From a virus, in the IMG/VR virus record IMGVR_UViG_3300032323_002680, positions 1 through 50,700 of that record: a stretch of DNA of 50,700 nucleotides; one strand, given 5' to 3'. Below are positions 35,736-43,673 of the stretch, piece after piece. Made by a program: the position numbers and the translations under genes. The notes beneath the pieces are model-generated. The model saw nothing but the letters and a program-made list of their open reading frames with translations, did not search any database and was not told the DNA's origin. Numbering within the stretch: position 1 is the first letter of the stretch; the number at the start of each line of letters is the position of its first letter.

Positions 35736-36271
35736 TGGGAATATTAGATGATGTAACTCACGCTGGAGACGAGCCAGAAGTTTCTGGTAGTGTTGTTGAA
35801 GAACCACGATTTTTAACTATTACTGAAGAAGAAAACGCTACTATTAAAGAGTGGCTAGGCGCAGCATTAGATGAAGAAAAAGAGGTCGTAGTTGACGGCA
35901 ACGTAACAAAGACATTTTACTCTCATGCAAGAGTACCAGTAAGAGCAATCTTCCAGGATATCAGACAAAAAATTAAAGAAGCAGATAACAGAGAATCAAA
36001 TGTATTTATTACAAAATACTACACCACTTTGATCTCATCATCAGAAGCGGCAGAGTATTTAAATGATATTTGCTTATCTGATGGCTCAGAAGACGCTGCA
36101 CCTAACACATACTTTGCAATGGTATTAGATGGTAATCTAAATAGCAGCATTTTCCCCGCAAATACATTTGAAAAGAATAGCGGTTACTTTGTAGTTCCAG
36201 ATCCAAAAAATGAGACTATATCTCATTCTGGAAACGAAGACCTACTTCTTCTTTGCTTTAGCTTAACTTAA
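35735..36271 (+). CDS. Hypothetical protein
   Basis: 178 acidic residues starting MGILDDVTHAGDEPEVSGSV, with a hydrophobic end (DLLLLCFSLT). TAATG coupling to the gene before; GGAAGGAAG as Shine-Dalgarno. Possibly structural or regulatory; no family recognised. Converges on the reverse-strand oxygenase. Confidence 0.65.
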   Translation: MGILDDVTHAGDEPEVSGSVVEEPRFLTITEEENATIKEWLGAALDEEKEVVVDGNVTKTFYSHARVPVRAIFQDIRQKIKEADNRESNVFITKYYTTLISSSEAAEYLNDICLSDGSEDAAPNTYFAMVLDGNLNSSIFPANTFEKNSGYFVVPDPKNETISHSGNEDLLLLCFSLT

Positions 36272-36277
36272 TATTAG

Positions 36278-36928
36278 TTAGTTATTGTAAAAGTTTGGGA
36301 TTTTTATAAAGCCTGGCAAAACATATCGTGTTGGTCCTTCTGTTACAAACCTTACGCCATGTTCCCATTCAGCATCTCCACCAAAAAGTAACATGTCGCC
36401 AGCTTTTGGTTTCATTTCAAATTCTTTTTTAGCCCAAAATATTTCTCCACCATTGTAGTCGTCATTTATGTATATGACTGCAGCATGCTGAATCGATTCA
36501 TCAGTATTTTGATCATGATGAGAAACTAGCTGTATCCCGTTGTACATTCTTTGGATAAAATAAAATCCACTAAGAACAAGATTCTCACCAGATTTTGCAA
36601 GAACATCGTTAAATCTTTGGTCTACGCTCCTGTGTATCTTTGAATCAATAAAAGATAAATTTTTATCGTTCCAGTTAGATGTTATTTCATACAATCCTTC
36701 TTTAACTAGATTTTCAACATCTTCTCTTCCAAACTTTGACTTAGTAAAAACTTTTAATTGGTCTGTGTACCACTTGTCCCATTCTTCTTCAGTGGTTCTA
36801 TTTATTATGTTATAGTACTCTGCTATGTCTTCTTCGGTTATAAAGTTTTTAACAACCAGTAACCCATCAATAGGGCATTCTACTGTATATCCGCTATCTT
36901 CAAATTCTTTTTTTAGCCATGTAGTCAT
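36278..36928 (-). CDS. 2-oxoglutarate/Fe(II)-dependent oxygenase
   Basis: 216 residues. His137/138-x-Asp139 region (VSHHDQN) and distal His190 (EWEHGVRF), with VIYINDDYNGGEIFW and KPKAGDMLLFGG. P4H-like. Leaderless start six bases after TATAAT on the reverse strand. Lies six bases from the convergent gene, so antisense overlap of transcripts is likely. Confidence 0.85.
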   Translation of the reverse strand: MTTWLKKEFEDSGYTVECPIDGLLVVKNFITEEDIAEYYNIINRTTEEEWDKWYTDQLKVFTKSKFGREDVENLVKEGLYEITSNWNDKNLSFIDSKIHRSVDQRFNDVLAKSGENLVLSGFYFIQRMYNGIQLVSHHDQNTDESIQHAAVIYINDDYNGGEIFWAKKEFEMKPKAGDMLLFGGDAEWEHGVRFVTEGPTRYVLPGFIKIPNFYNN

Positions 36929-36934
36929 AATTTA

Positions 36935-36940
36935 ATTATA
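36935..36940 (-). promoter_or_regulatory. -10 box (TATAAT) for leaderless start at 36928
   Basis: Reverse strand TATAAT, six bases (TAAATT), ATG. It overlaps the end of the methyltransferase gene. Confidence 0.55.
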
Positions 36941-37573
36941 TCATTTCTTCCATATAATAGCTTGGCCAGTAGGTAGCTCAAGTATATTGTGCTTTTCAAA
37001 TGCTTCATCTATTGCTTTTCTGGAGCCAATTGTTTTTAACGAACCATAGTCATCGCATATTAATACACCGCCTTTAATAATTTTGGGCCAAAAGTATTTA
37101 ACTGCGTCTCTTGTCGGTTCGTATAAATCAACATCTATGTGAACAAAAGAGTATGTAGATTCATCTATGTCAGAAAATACTTCTGGTATCCAGCCCTTTT
37201 TTAAAACCACATTATCGTATCTTGACAAGTTGTTTTTTGCCCAAGCCATTTCAGATTTTAGCTTTACTGTTTTAAAATAGTCTGTATCAAATTCTCCTGG
37301 CTCCGAGACTCCTTCCCAAGAGTCTATTCCAATAAACTTTTTGTCACAAAACTCTGCTGTAAAGAACATTGTCATTCCAGCATAAACACCGCATTCAGCA
37401 AAATCAAGATAAGGGTTTATGATAGACTGTTGCTTTGCAAGTTGTCTAAGAATATAAATTCTTCCATACAAAGCATTATCCATTACATTATTTATGTTAC
37501 ATATTAAATTAAAATCATTGTGAAGTTTTACAAATTGTTGATCTTCTGTCCATCTGCTTAAATACGAGTCCAT
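36941..37573 (-). CDS. TylF/macrocin-like O-methyltransferase
   Basis: 210 residues. LDFAECGVYAGMTMFFTAEF is the SAM loop, FIGIDSWEGVS and VHIDVDLYEPTRDAVKYFWP the metal-binding Asp and core of the TylF family, and GGVLICDDYGS the last motif. These methylate sugars or sugar-modified products. AAGGGG Shine-Dalgarno, just after a terminator hairpin that may also act as an attenuator. Confidence 0.75.
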   Translation of the reverse strand: MDSYLSRWTEDQQFVKLHNDFNLICNINNVMDNALYGRIYILRQLAKQQSIINPYLDFAECGVYAGMTMFFTAEFCDKKFIGIDSWEGVSEPGEFDTDYFKTVKLKSEMAWAKNNLSRYDNVVLKKGWIPEVFSDIDESTYSFVHIDVDLYEPTRDAVKYFWPKIIKGGVLICDDYGSLKTIGSRKAIDEAFEKHNILELPTGQAIIWKK

Positions 37574-37581
37574 TTTACCCC

Positions 37582-37661
37582 TTAAACAAAAAACCCTAAA
37601 GGAGGCGGATCCTTTAGGGTATTTGTTGCGTTATATCCGCATAGTGTAATTTATATTACAC
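37582..37661 (-). ncRNA. Candidate small RNA or attenuator leader
   Basis: Between a reverse-strand promoter (37668-37696) and a strong terminator (37588-37620) lie about 80 bases with the palindrome GTGTAATATAAATTACAC and no reading frame. The terminator's second arm includes CCTCCTTT, like the anti-Shine-Dalgarno of 16S rRNA. Either a free small RNA or an attenuated leader for the methyltransferase. Confidence 0.4.
37588..37620 (-). terminator. Rho-independent terminator
   Basis: On the reverse strand ACCCTAAAGG, 8-base loop, CCTTTAGGGT then TTTTTG; 10 perfect pairs. Confidence 0.9.
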
Positions 37662-37667
37662 AACTAT

Positions 37668-37696
37668 ATTGTATTGCATGATTTTTTAGAAAGCAA
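37668..37696 (-). promoter_or_regulatory. Promoter TTGCTT-N17-TACAAT
   Basis: Reverse strand -35 at 37696-37691 and -10 at 37673-37668, leading into the candidate small RNA. Confidence 0.55.
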
Positions 37697-37698
37697 TA

Positions 37699-37884
37699 CT
37701 ATTTTACAAGTTCTTTTTCAGCAAGTACGTCGTAAACAGCACTCAATGCGTGATGGATAGATGGAGTGCTTTGCTCCATGAAATTATTTACTTCAGTTTC
37801 TTCCATACCGCTTGCTAGAGCCATGCTCTTATTGATTTCACTAAAAACCTCAACCATGAGGTCTATTACTTCTTCTCTATTCAT
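37699..37884 (-). CDS. Hypothetical protein
   Basis: 61 residues, helical (MNREEVIDLMVEVFSEINKS), Met/Glu-rich. Overlaps the upstream gene by 8 bases. Function unknown. Confidence 0.65.
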   Translation of the reverse strand: MNREEVIDLMVEVFSEINKSMALASGMEETEVNNFMEQSTPSIHHALSAVYDVLAEKELVK

Positions 37885-38080
37885 CTTTCTCCTCAGAAAT
37901 AAATGCAGGGGCAGGTCCCAGCAAAAATCCTTCTTTATGATATTCTACCATTTTTTCTATTTCTTTAACATCCCCTAGCTGCTTAGCAATTAGGCATAAT
38001 ACGTCATATACTCTATGAAGCATTATATAATTTACCATAGGCAAATTATCCTCTAAATTGCTAGAATTGCTTTCAGGCAT
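37877..38080 (-). CDS. Hypothetical protein
   Basis: 67 residues, helical (MVNYIMLHRVYDVLCLIAKQ) with acidic end. Overlaps both neighbours by 8 bases. Function unknown. Confidence 0.65.
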   Translation of the reverse strand: MPESNSSNLEDNLPMVNYIMLHRVYDVLCLIAKQLGDVKEIEKMVEYHKEGFLLGPAPAFISEEKDE

Positions 38081-38261
38081 TTTTTGCCTTCATGTCTTCT
38101 AAGACCTCATCAATTGTATTTAAGCCTTTAACTTTAGCAAGCTCTAAATATGATTGAATTGTTGTTAGTGCCTTTTCAGCAAGGAATGCTCTTGGTATAT
38201 GTGCACAAGGTATGCTTGAGGACATGTCTAAAACTAGATCTTTATCAAATTTGCTTTCCAT
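38073..38261 (-). CDS. Hypothetical protein
   Basis: 62 residues starting MESKFDKDLVLDMSSSIPCA, then a helix-rich C-terminus. An alternative ATG lies two codons upstream. Overlaps both neighbours. Function unknown. Confidence 0.6.
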   Translation of the reverse strand: MESKFDKDLVLDMSSSIPCAHIPRAFLAEKALTTIQSYLELAKVKGLNTIDEVLEDMKAKNA

Positions 38262-38466
38262 GGACATTTTCTATTTCTTTCATCATTTTGCTATAGAGGG
38301 ATAATCCTATATGCATTTTGTATTCACAAGAAATACAATAAATAAAAATTTTATCTTCGTTGTCAATATTAGAAAAGAGAAGGCCTTGATCTAATGGGCA
38401 AGCCATTTCTGGAACAAGACCTTCTCTCGAAAGAGTTAAATATTGAGATACTAATTGTATCTTAAT
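38245..38466 (-). CDS. Small zinc-binding protein with ATT start
   Basis: 73 residues from an ATT codon: AAAGGAG lies five bases upstream and no ATG, GTG or TTG fits before residue 21. Sequence QLVSQYLTLSREGLVPEMAC, then YCISCEY gives C..CxxC. The start codon call rests on the strong Shine-Dalgarno; ATG at residue 21 is the alternative. ATT starts are rare (infC-like) and usually mean tight control. Confidence 0.5.
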   Translation of the reverse strand: MKIQLVSQYLTLSREGLVPEMACPLDQGLLFSNIDNEDKIFIYCISCEYKMHIGLSLYSKMMKEIENVHGKQI

Positions 38467-38478
38467 GATAACTCCTTT

Positions 38479-39039
38479 CTAACTTTTAGATGGAAATTTG
38501 CTTAGCCACTCTTTTGTTCTAGGTGTTAAGCCTTTCCATGACGACCAATCTTGACCGCCATTGGTCATATAATACGTTATCTCTGCGTTAATTGCTGGAT
38601 CAAATAACGAGTAGTTACTATCCAGTTTGAATTTTTCTTTTCTATCATCACCCAAGTTTCCTATCATGTTGATCTGAAAAATTCCGTAGGAGCTGTCTCC
38701 AGTGTTCCTGTTGCCGTTATAAGCCATTGGGCGTCCATTAGACTCCTTTTTAGCTACAGCCCACGCCATTTTAAGGGCGCTACCCTCAAAGCCTACAGCT
38801 TTGAGAAGTTCAACCAATTCTTTGTCTGTTAAAGACTCTGATGGTTTCCACACAGTATTGCTGAATTTCTCCAGCTTTTCCTTGTTAAGTTGTGCTTCGG
38901 TTTTTACATCTGGCTTTACAACCAGAGCAGAAGCTGTTTGAATCATTTCTGGTTGACCAGTAAATAAAAACAATACAGCTACTGATATTGCAACATAGTG
39001 ATGTAAAACATCGCTAAGTTTTTCTTTTATATTCTCCAT
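38479..39039 (-). CDS. Membrane-anchored SLT-type lytic transglycosylase
   Basis: 186 residues. N-terminal hydrophobic segment (about 15-39) exports or anchors it. The lysozyme-like domain has Glu99 (AVAKKESNGRP), TGDSSYGIFQINMIGNLG and SLFDPAINAEITYYMTNGG, the usual SLT motifs. It would cut glycan strands, complementing the CHAP endolysin, or act in virion entry. ATG 39039 chosen: GGAGG eight bases upstream. Promoter at 39073-39102. Confidence 0.8.
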   Translation of the reverse strand: MENIKEKLSDVLHHYVAISVAVLFLFTGQPEMIQTASALVVKPDVKTEAQLNKEKLEKFSNTVWKPSESLTDKELVELLKAVGFEGSALKMAWAVAKKESNGRPMAYNGNRNTGDSSYGIFQINMIGNLGDDRKEKFKLDSNYSLFDPAINAEITYYMTNGGQDWSSWKGLTPRTKEWLSKFPSKS

Positions 39040-39072
39040 AGGCATTTCCTCCAATAGAGATAACGAACTATA

Positions 39073-39102
39073 AGAATACCATTAGAAACTCTAATATGTC
39101 AA
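39073..39102 (-). promoter_or_regulatory. Promoter TTGACA-N18-TATTCT
   Basis: Reverse strand -35 at 39102-39097, 18 bases, -10 at 39078-39073, leader of about 27 bases to the transglycosylase. Confidence 0.65.
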
Positions 39103-39257
39103 CTTGTATTTATCATTATACCTGTTTTAGTTAACTGATAATAATGGGCTAATTGTTCATTTTTATTAATCACCCTTCACTTTCTTAAAAAAGTTTGGTA
39201 GAATAAGACTCTACTTAAATTACATTAAACCGCTAGGCGGAGAAACAGGTTCTATAA

Positions 39258-41192
39258 ATGTCTAATACTATTGAAAACCCGTACGAAAATTTTATTGCGT
39301 TATCTCGTTACGCTAGATGGATTCCAGAAGAGAACCGTCGTGAAACGTGGGGTGAAACAGTAGATCGATATTTTGATTTTATGTTAAACCACCTAAAAGA
39401 AAATTATAATTATATTCCAGATGAGAAGCTTGTGGCGGAATTAAAAGACGGTGTATTTAAAAGAAATGTCATGCCCTCAATGCGCTCCGTGATGACATCT
39501 GGAGCAGCTTTAGAAAGAGATAATGTAGCTGGATACAATTGTTCATTTGTTCCAGTAGATAGCCCAAGATCATTTGATGAAACGATGTATATTTTGATGT
39601 GTGGAACAGGTGTTGGGTTTTCTGTTGAATACAAGTATGTTAACAAGCTTCCTTCCGTCCCAGAATCATTTGAAAAGTCTACTACCGTTATAATCGTAGA
39701 AGATTCAAAACAAGGTTGGGCAAAAGCATACAGAGAGCTTCTTGCTTTACTTTGGTCGGGCCAAATCCCAGCAGTTGATGTTTCAAAAGTTAGACCAGCA
39801 GGAGCAAGACTTAAAACTATGGGCGGTAGGTCTTCAGGTCCACAACCATTAGTTAATCTGTTTGATTTCACAATTGCAAAGTTTAAGAATGCTGCAGGCC
39901 GTCAACTAAAGCCAATTGAGGCACACGACATTATGTGTAAAATTGGAGAAGTTGTTGTAGTTGGAGGAGTTCGTAGATCTGCAATGATTTCTCTTTCAAA
40001 CATTAATGATATAGAAATGGCAGCAGCAAAATCTGGCAACTGGTGGGAAAACAATACCCAACGTGCACTTTCAAATAACTCTGTAGCTTATTCTCGCAAG
40101 CCAGAGATGGAACAGTTTATTGCAGAGTGGAAAAATCTATATGACTCAAAATCAGGTGAGCGTGGGATATACAATGTTGCTGCAGCACAAGCACAAGCAG
40201 CAAAGTATGGAAGAAGAGATCCAGAAATTCATTATGGAACGAACCCTTGTTCAGAAATTATTCTTAGACCCTATCAGTTTTGCAATCTTTCAGAAGTCGT
40301 ACTTCGTGAAAAGGATACAGTTGAAGATGTATCAAATAAAGTACGCCTTGCTACAATTCTTGGGACTTGGCAGTCAACGCTAACAGACTTTAAGTATCTT
40401 CGTAAGATTTGGAAAGACAACACAGAAGAAGAGCGCTTGCTTGGAGTTTCTCTAACAGGACAATTTGGGCACAAGTTCTTTTCAGGTAAACAAGGCCTTG
40501 ATAAGTTGGAAAAAACACTTGAAGGCCTTCGTGAATATGCAAGAACAACTAATTCAGAAGAGGCAGCAAAGATTGGGATTTCTGAGTCTGCAGCTATTAC
40601 ATGTGTAAAGCCTTCTGGTACAGTCTCTCAACTAGTTGGAGTGTCTTCAGGAATGCACCCATGGCATTCTCCATACTATATCCGTACAGTTCGTGGATCG
40701 AAAGGAGATCCAATTTCTTTGTTTTTAAAGGAAGTTGGAATTCCAGTAGAAGACGATGTTATGAAACCAAATGAAACTTATGTATTTTCATTCCCAGTAA
40801 AAGCTCCAGATGGCGCTATTGTTAGAAGCGATCTAACAGCTTTAGATCACCTAAACACTTGGCTTGTTTATCAACGTGCTTGGTGCGAACACAAGCCTTC
40901 TATTACCGTTTCAGTAAAAGAAGAGGAATGGATGGAAGTTGGAGCCTGGGTATATAAAAACTTTGATGAGGTTTCAGGAATTTCATTCCTTCCTCATTCA
41001 GATCACACATACAAGCAAGCTCCATACCAAGAAGTAACAAAAGAAGAGTACGAGGCTCTTGTTGCAAAAATGCCAAAGTCTATTCGTTGGGAAGATTTAT
41101 CTTTTTATGAAACAGAAGATGGAACTTCTGTAAACGCTACTCTAGCCTGTAGTTCTGATGGCAACTGCGAATTGGTAGATATTAGCGCATAG
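39258..41192 (+). CDS. nrdJ: Class II (adenosylcobalamin-dependent) ribonucleotide reductase
   Basis: 644 residues of the monomeric RTPR type. Cys331 in NPCSEIIL (thiyl radical site) with Glu333, redox pair Cys95 (YNCSF) and Cys342 (FCNLSE; the 11-residue spacing from Cys331 matches the family), and C-terminal Cys631/Cys637 (CSSDGNCE) for re-reduction. It makes deoxynucleotides using vitamin B12, independent of oxygen. Needs B12 from the host or surroundings; the phage thioredoxin is a likely reductant. Slightly shorter than cellular forms. Confidence 0.9.
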   Translation: MSNTIENPYENFIALSRYARWIPEENRRETWGETVDRYFDFMLNHLKENYNYIPDEKLVAELKDGVFKRNVMPSMRSVMTSGAALERDNVAGYNCSFVPVDSPRSFDETMYILMCGTGVGFSVEYKYVNKLPSVPESFEKSTTVIIVEDSKQGWAKAYRELLALLWSGQIPAVDVSKVRPAGARLKTMGGRSSGPQPLVNLFDFTIAKFKNAAGRQLKPIEAHDIMCKIGEVVVVGGVRRSAMISLSNINDIEMAAAKSGNWWENNTQRALSNNSVAYSRKPEMEQFIAEWKNLYDSKSGERGIYNVAAAQAQAAKYGRRDPEIHYGTNPCSEIILRPYQFCNLSEVVLREKDTVEDVSNKVRLATILGTWQSTLTDFKYLRKIWKDNTEEERLLGVSLTGQFGHKFFSGKQGLDKLEKTLEGLREYARTTNSEEAAKIGISESAAITCVKPSGTVSQLVGVSSGMHPWHSPYYIRTVRGSKGDPISLFLKEVGIPVEDDVMKPNETYVFSFPVKAPDGAIVRSDLTALDHLNTWLVYQRAWCEHKPSITVSVKEEEWMEVGAWVYKNFDEVSGISFLPHSDHTYKQAPYQEVTKEEYEALVAKMPKSIRWEDLSFYETEDGTSVNATLACSSDGNCELVDISA

Positions 41193-41195
41193 TGG

Positions 41196-41246
41196 TACAA
41201 TTATAGAATTGGGCTAAGGCTCAAAATTCCTAGGCTACCCGCCTAG
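41196..41246 (+). promoter_or_regulatory. -10 box and leader hairpin before 41265
   Basis: TACAAT at 41196-41201, then a leader with hairpin CTAGGC-TACCC-GCCTAG (41230-41246) and AAGGAGG before the ATG. A CCGCTAGGCGG hairpin precedes the reductase gene in a similar place. Confidence 0.5.
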
Positions 41247-41264
41247 AAATAAGGAGGATCAAAA

Positions 41265-41498
41265 ATGGCAAAAGCTAAAGAAGATCTAAATGGAGATGGA
41301 AAGGTTACAATGCAAGAGAAAATTCTAGCAGCACTGGCAAGTTATGGACGTCATTTTCTAGGAGCAGCAATTGCTCTGTATATGACTGGCAACACTAGTC
41401 CAAGAGACCTAATGTTGGGCGGATTTGCTGCCACAGCACCCGTAATTTTGAAGGCACTTAATCCAAACGAGCCATCGTTCGGATTCACTAAAAACTAA
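41265..41498 (+). CDS. Holin-like membrane protein with EF-hand-like N-terminus
   Basis: 77 residues. DLNGDGKVTMQEKI is an EF-hand-like loop. Hydrophobic stretches GRHFLGAAIALYMTG and LMLGGFAATAPVILKAL, then NPNEPSFG, match a small membrane family often annotated as holin in phages. Two other holin candidates lie at 661 and 1081. Strong AAGGAGG. Confidence 0.55.
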   Translation: MAKAKEDLNGDGKVTMQEKILAALASYGRHFLGAAIALYMTGNTSPRDLMLGGFAATAPVILKALNPNEPSFGFTKN

Positions 41499-41513
41499 AA
41501 ATAGTCAATTAGA

Positions 41514-41547
41514 AATACTCCTGTGCTAAAATTAGTACAGGAGTATT
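41514..41547 (+). promoter_or_regulatory. Perfect 11-bp hairpin before the tail genes
   Basis: AATACTCCTGT and ACAGGAGTATT pair around a 12-base loop. No T-run follows, so it is more likely an mRNA 5' or processing structure than a terminator. Confidence 0.6.
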
Positions 41548-41569
41548 CCTATTTAGGAGACTATGGCAA

Positions 41570-41917
41570 ATGGCAGGACAAAAGAATTTCGAAGTAGATC
41601 AAAATGCAACATTTAGCTTTGTAGTAGAATATAAAGACGAAAATGATAATGCTATTGATTTAACTGGCGCATCTGCAAAAATGCAGGTTCGTGATGTAAA
41701 GGGTGGAACAAAGTTAGCAGTAACTTTAACATCTCCAAGCGGCGGTATAGTAATAAATGGTCCTCTTGGTAAATTAACTGTAACACTTACACCAACTCAA
41801 ACAAATAAAATCTTTTATCCAAAATCATCTTATGATGTTATGGTTATAGATTCTAATGGTAATAAGATAAAGCTCCTTGAAGGGTTTATGACCCTAAATA
41901 GATCGGTAACTATTTAA
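41570..41917 (+). CDS. Tail/baseplate-associated Ig-like protein
   Basis: 115 residues, BppU-N-like beta sandwich: FEVDQNATFSFVVEYKDEND, IDLTGASAKMQVR and FYPKSSYDVMVIDSNGN. First of a run of fibre genes. Stop overlaps the next ATG (TAATG). Structural role is inferred from pattern and location. Confidence 0.65.
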   Translation: MAGQKNFEVDQNATFSFVVEYKDENDNAIDLTGASAKMQVRDVKGGTKLAVTLTSPSGGIVINGPLGKLTVTLTPTQTNKIFYPKSSYDVMVIDSNGNKIKLLEGFMTLNRSVTI

Positions 41918-42357
41918 TGACTGAATCTGTAGTTGTTCGAGAGCAAATAAACAAAGTAGTAATTTCTTCACCTGGACCACAAGGTCCAAGAGGAAGAACC
42001 ATTTTAAATGGCACTGGAGACCCAGCAGCAAATCTAGGTCTAGTTGGAGATTTTTACTTTGACATGTTGTCCGCTGCATTTCACGGACCAAAACTTTCTG
42101 ACGTAACTTGGTCGGGAGCAAGCAAAATATTCTTAACAAATAATACATTAGCTTATTCATGGGAGCTAGCTCAAGTAACTGGCCCTTCAATGGGAGTGTA
42201 TTCTCTTGTTATTACTCATGGACTAGGATATCAACCAAACGTAACGGTTAAGTCTAGTGCTGGAGATATTTTGGAAACTGGAATAGACTACAATAGTACT
42301 AATCAAATAACACTGACTATGGCTCAACCATTTTCAGGGACAGCATACCTGTCATAA
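41917..42357 (+). CDS. Structural protein with short collagen-like motif
   Basis: 146 residues: VVISSPGPQGPRGRTILNGT has a brief Gly-x-y collagen-like run typical of phage fibre necks, followed by a beta-rich C-terminal domain (MGVYSLVITHGLGYQPNVTV). Likely a trimeric tail fibre component. Confidence 0.65.
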   Translation: MTESVVVREQINKVVISSPGPQGPRGRTILNGTGDPAANLGLVGDFYFDMLSAAFHGPKLSDVTWSGASKIFLTNNTLAYSWELAQVTGPSMGVYSLVITHGLGYQPNVTVKSSAGDILETGIDYNSTNQITLTMAQPFSGTAYLS

Positions 42358-42368
42358 GGAGATAGCAA

Positions 42369-43664
42369 ATGGCAAGAAAATTTTTAGTTAGCGTTGATCT
42401 CAACAAGAATGAGTTGCTCAATGCTAGAATCCAAAACTTAGGCTCAGCGCCTTCAAATCCAGTAGTTGGACAGATTTACTACGACACATCCAATAGCACA
42501 ATGTATTACTACAATGGGCTATCAGCACCTAACGGTCCATGGATGCCAATGTCTGGCTCTACAGAGGTCATACAAGATGTTATTGGTTCATCTATTGTTG
42601 GTGGAGTTGGCTTAACAGCAACATACGGAGATCCAGCAGGAACAACAACAATTGATTTGGACAACACAGCAGTCACAGCTGGTTCATATGGTTCACAAAC
42701 AGAAATTCCTACATTTACAGTAGACGCACAAGGTCGTTTGACTGCAGCAGGAACAGTAAGCGTAGCAACAGAGCTTGATATTACTGGTGACACTGGTACA
42801 ACATCAATTTCTTTACTTACAGAAGGATTAACAGTTTCTGGAGGAGAAGGTATCGATGTTGCCGTAACAGACAACACAATTACAGTTTCTGCAGAAGACG
42901 CAACATATACCAATAAAGGTGTAGCATCATTTAGCTCAACAGATTTTACAGTAACAGCAGGAGCTGTATCTCTTAATAAAGACCCAGTAATTACACTCTC
43001 AGGAGATATAACTGGTTCTGCAACAATGACCAATTTGGGCGATGTTACAATATCAACTACTATTGAGCCAAACTCTGTAGCTCTTGGAACAGATACCACT
43101 GGAAGCTATGTTGCAACAATTTCTGGAACAGCTGGCGAAATTACAGTATCAGGATCTGGATCAGAGTCTGCAGCAGTAACAATCGGTTTGCCAGATGATG
43201 TAACAGTTGCTGGAAACCTTACAGTTAACGGAAACCTTGATGTACAAGGATCAATTAACTCTATAAGCACAACAGAAGTTAATATTGTTGATAATAAAGT
43301 TGTACTTAATACAAATGTTACTGGCGCTCCATCAGCAGATGCTGGACTAAAAGTAAATCGTGGAACCTCAGCAGATGTAGAGATTCTATGGAATGAAACA
43401 GCAGATCAATGGACATTAACAAATGACGGCACAAATTATCATGAGGTAACAAGAAAGTATAAGACTACTCTTAATACTTCAGCAACATCTTATACAGTAA
43501 GCCACAATTTAGGCACAAAAGATGTAGTAGTTTCTATCTATGAAGTAGCTTCACCATTTGCAGAAATACTTACAGATGTTGAACATACTTCAGATACAGC
43601 TGTTACACTTAAGTTTGCAGTTGCACCAGCATCTGGAGAATATAGAGTAGTTGTAATAGGATAA
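42369..43664 (+). CDS. Tail fibre protein
   Basis: 431 residues. N-terminal SAPSNPVVGQIYYDTSNSTM is a common phage fibre motif. A long Thr/Val/Gly-rich beta-helix-like shaft follows, with NLTVNGNLDVQGSINSISTT near 295 and a compact C-terminal domain (TSYTVSHNLGTKDVVVSIYE). AAGGAG upstream. Confidence 0.75.
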   Translation: MARKFLVSVDLNKNELLNARIQNLGSAPSNPVVGQIYYDTSNSTMYYYNGLSAPNGPWMPMSGSTEVIQDVIGSSIVGGVGLTATYGDPAGTTTIDLDNTAVTAGSYGSQTEIPTFTVDAQGRLTAAGTVSVATELDITGDTGTTSISLLTEGLTVSGGEGIDVAVTDNTITVSAEDATYTNKGVASFSSTDFTVTAGAVSLNKDPVITLSGDITGSATMTNLGDVTISTTIEPNSVALGTDTTGSYVATISGTAGEITVSGSGSESAAVTIGLPDDVTVAGNLTVNGNLDVQGSINSISTTEVNIVDNKVVLNTNVTGAPSADAGLKVNRGTSADVEILWNETADQWTLTNDGTNYHEVTRKYKTTLNTSATSYTVSHNLGTKDVVVSIYEVASPFAEILTDVEHTSDTAVTLKFAVAPASGEYRVVVIG

Positions 43665-43673
43665 GGATCTTAA

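Noticed and set aside
39410-39871. Reverse-strand frame of 153 codons
   Set aside because: Antisense to the conserved ribonucleotide reductase core.
42509-43099. Reverse-strand frame of 196 codons
   Set aside because: Antisense shadow of a Thr/Val-rich tail fibre gene.
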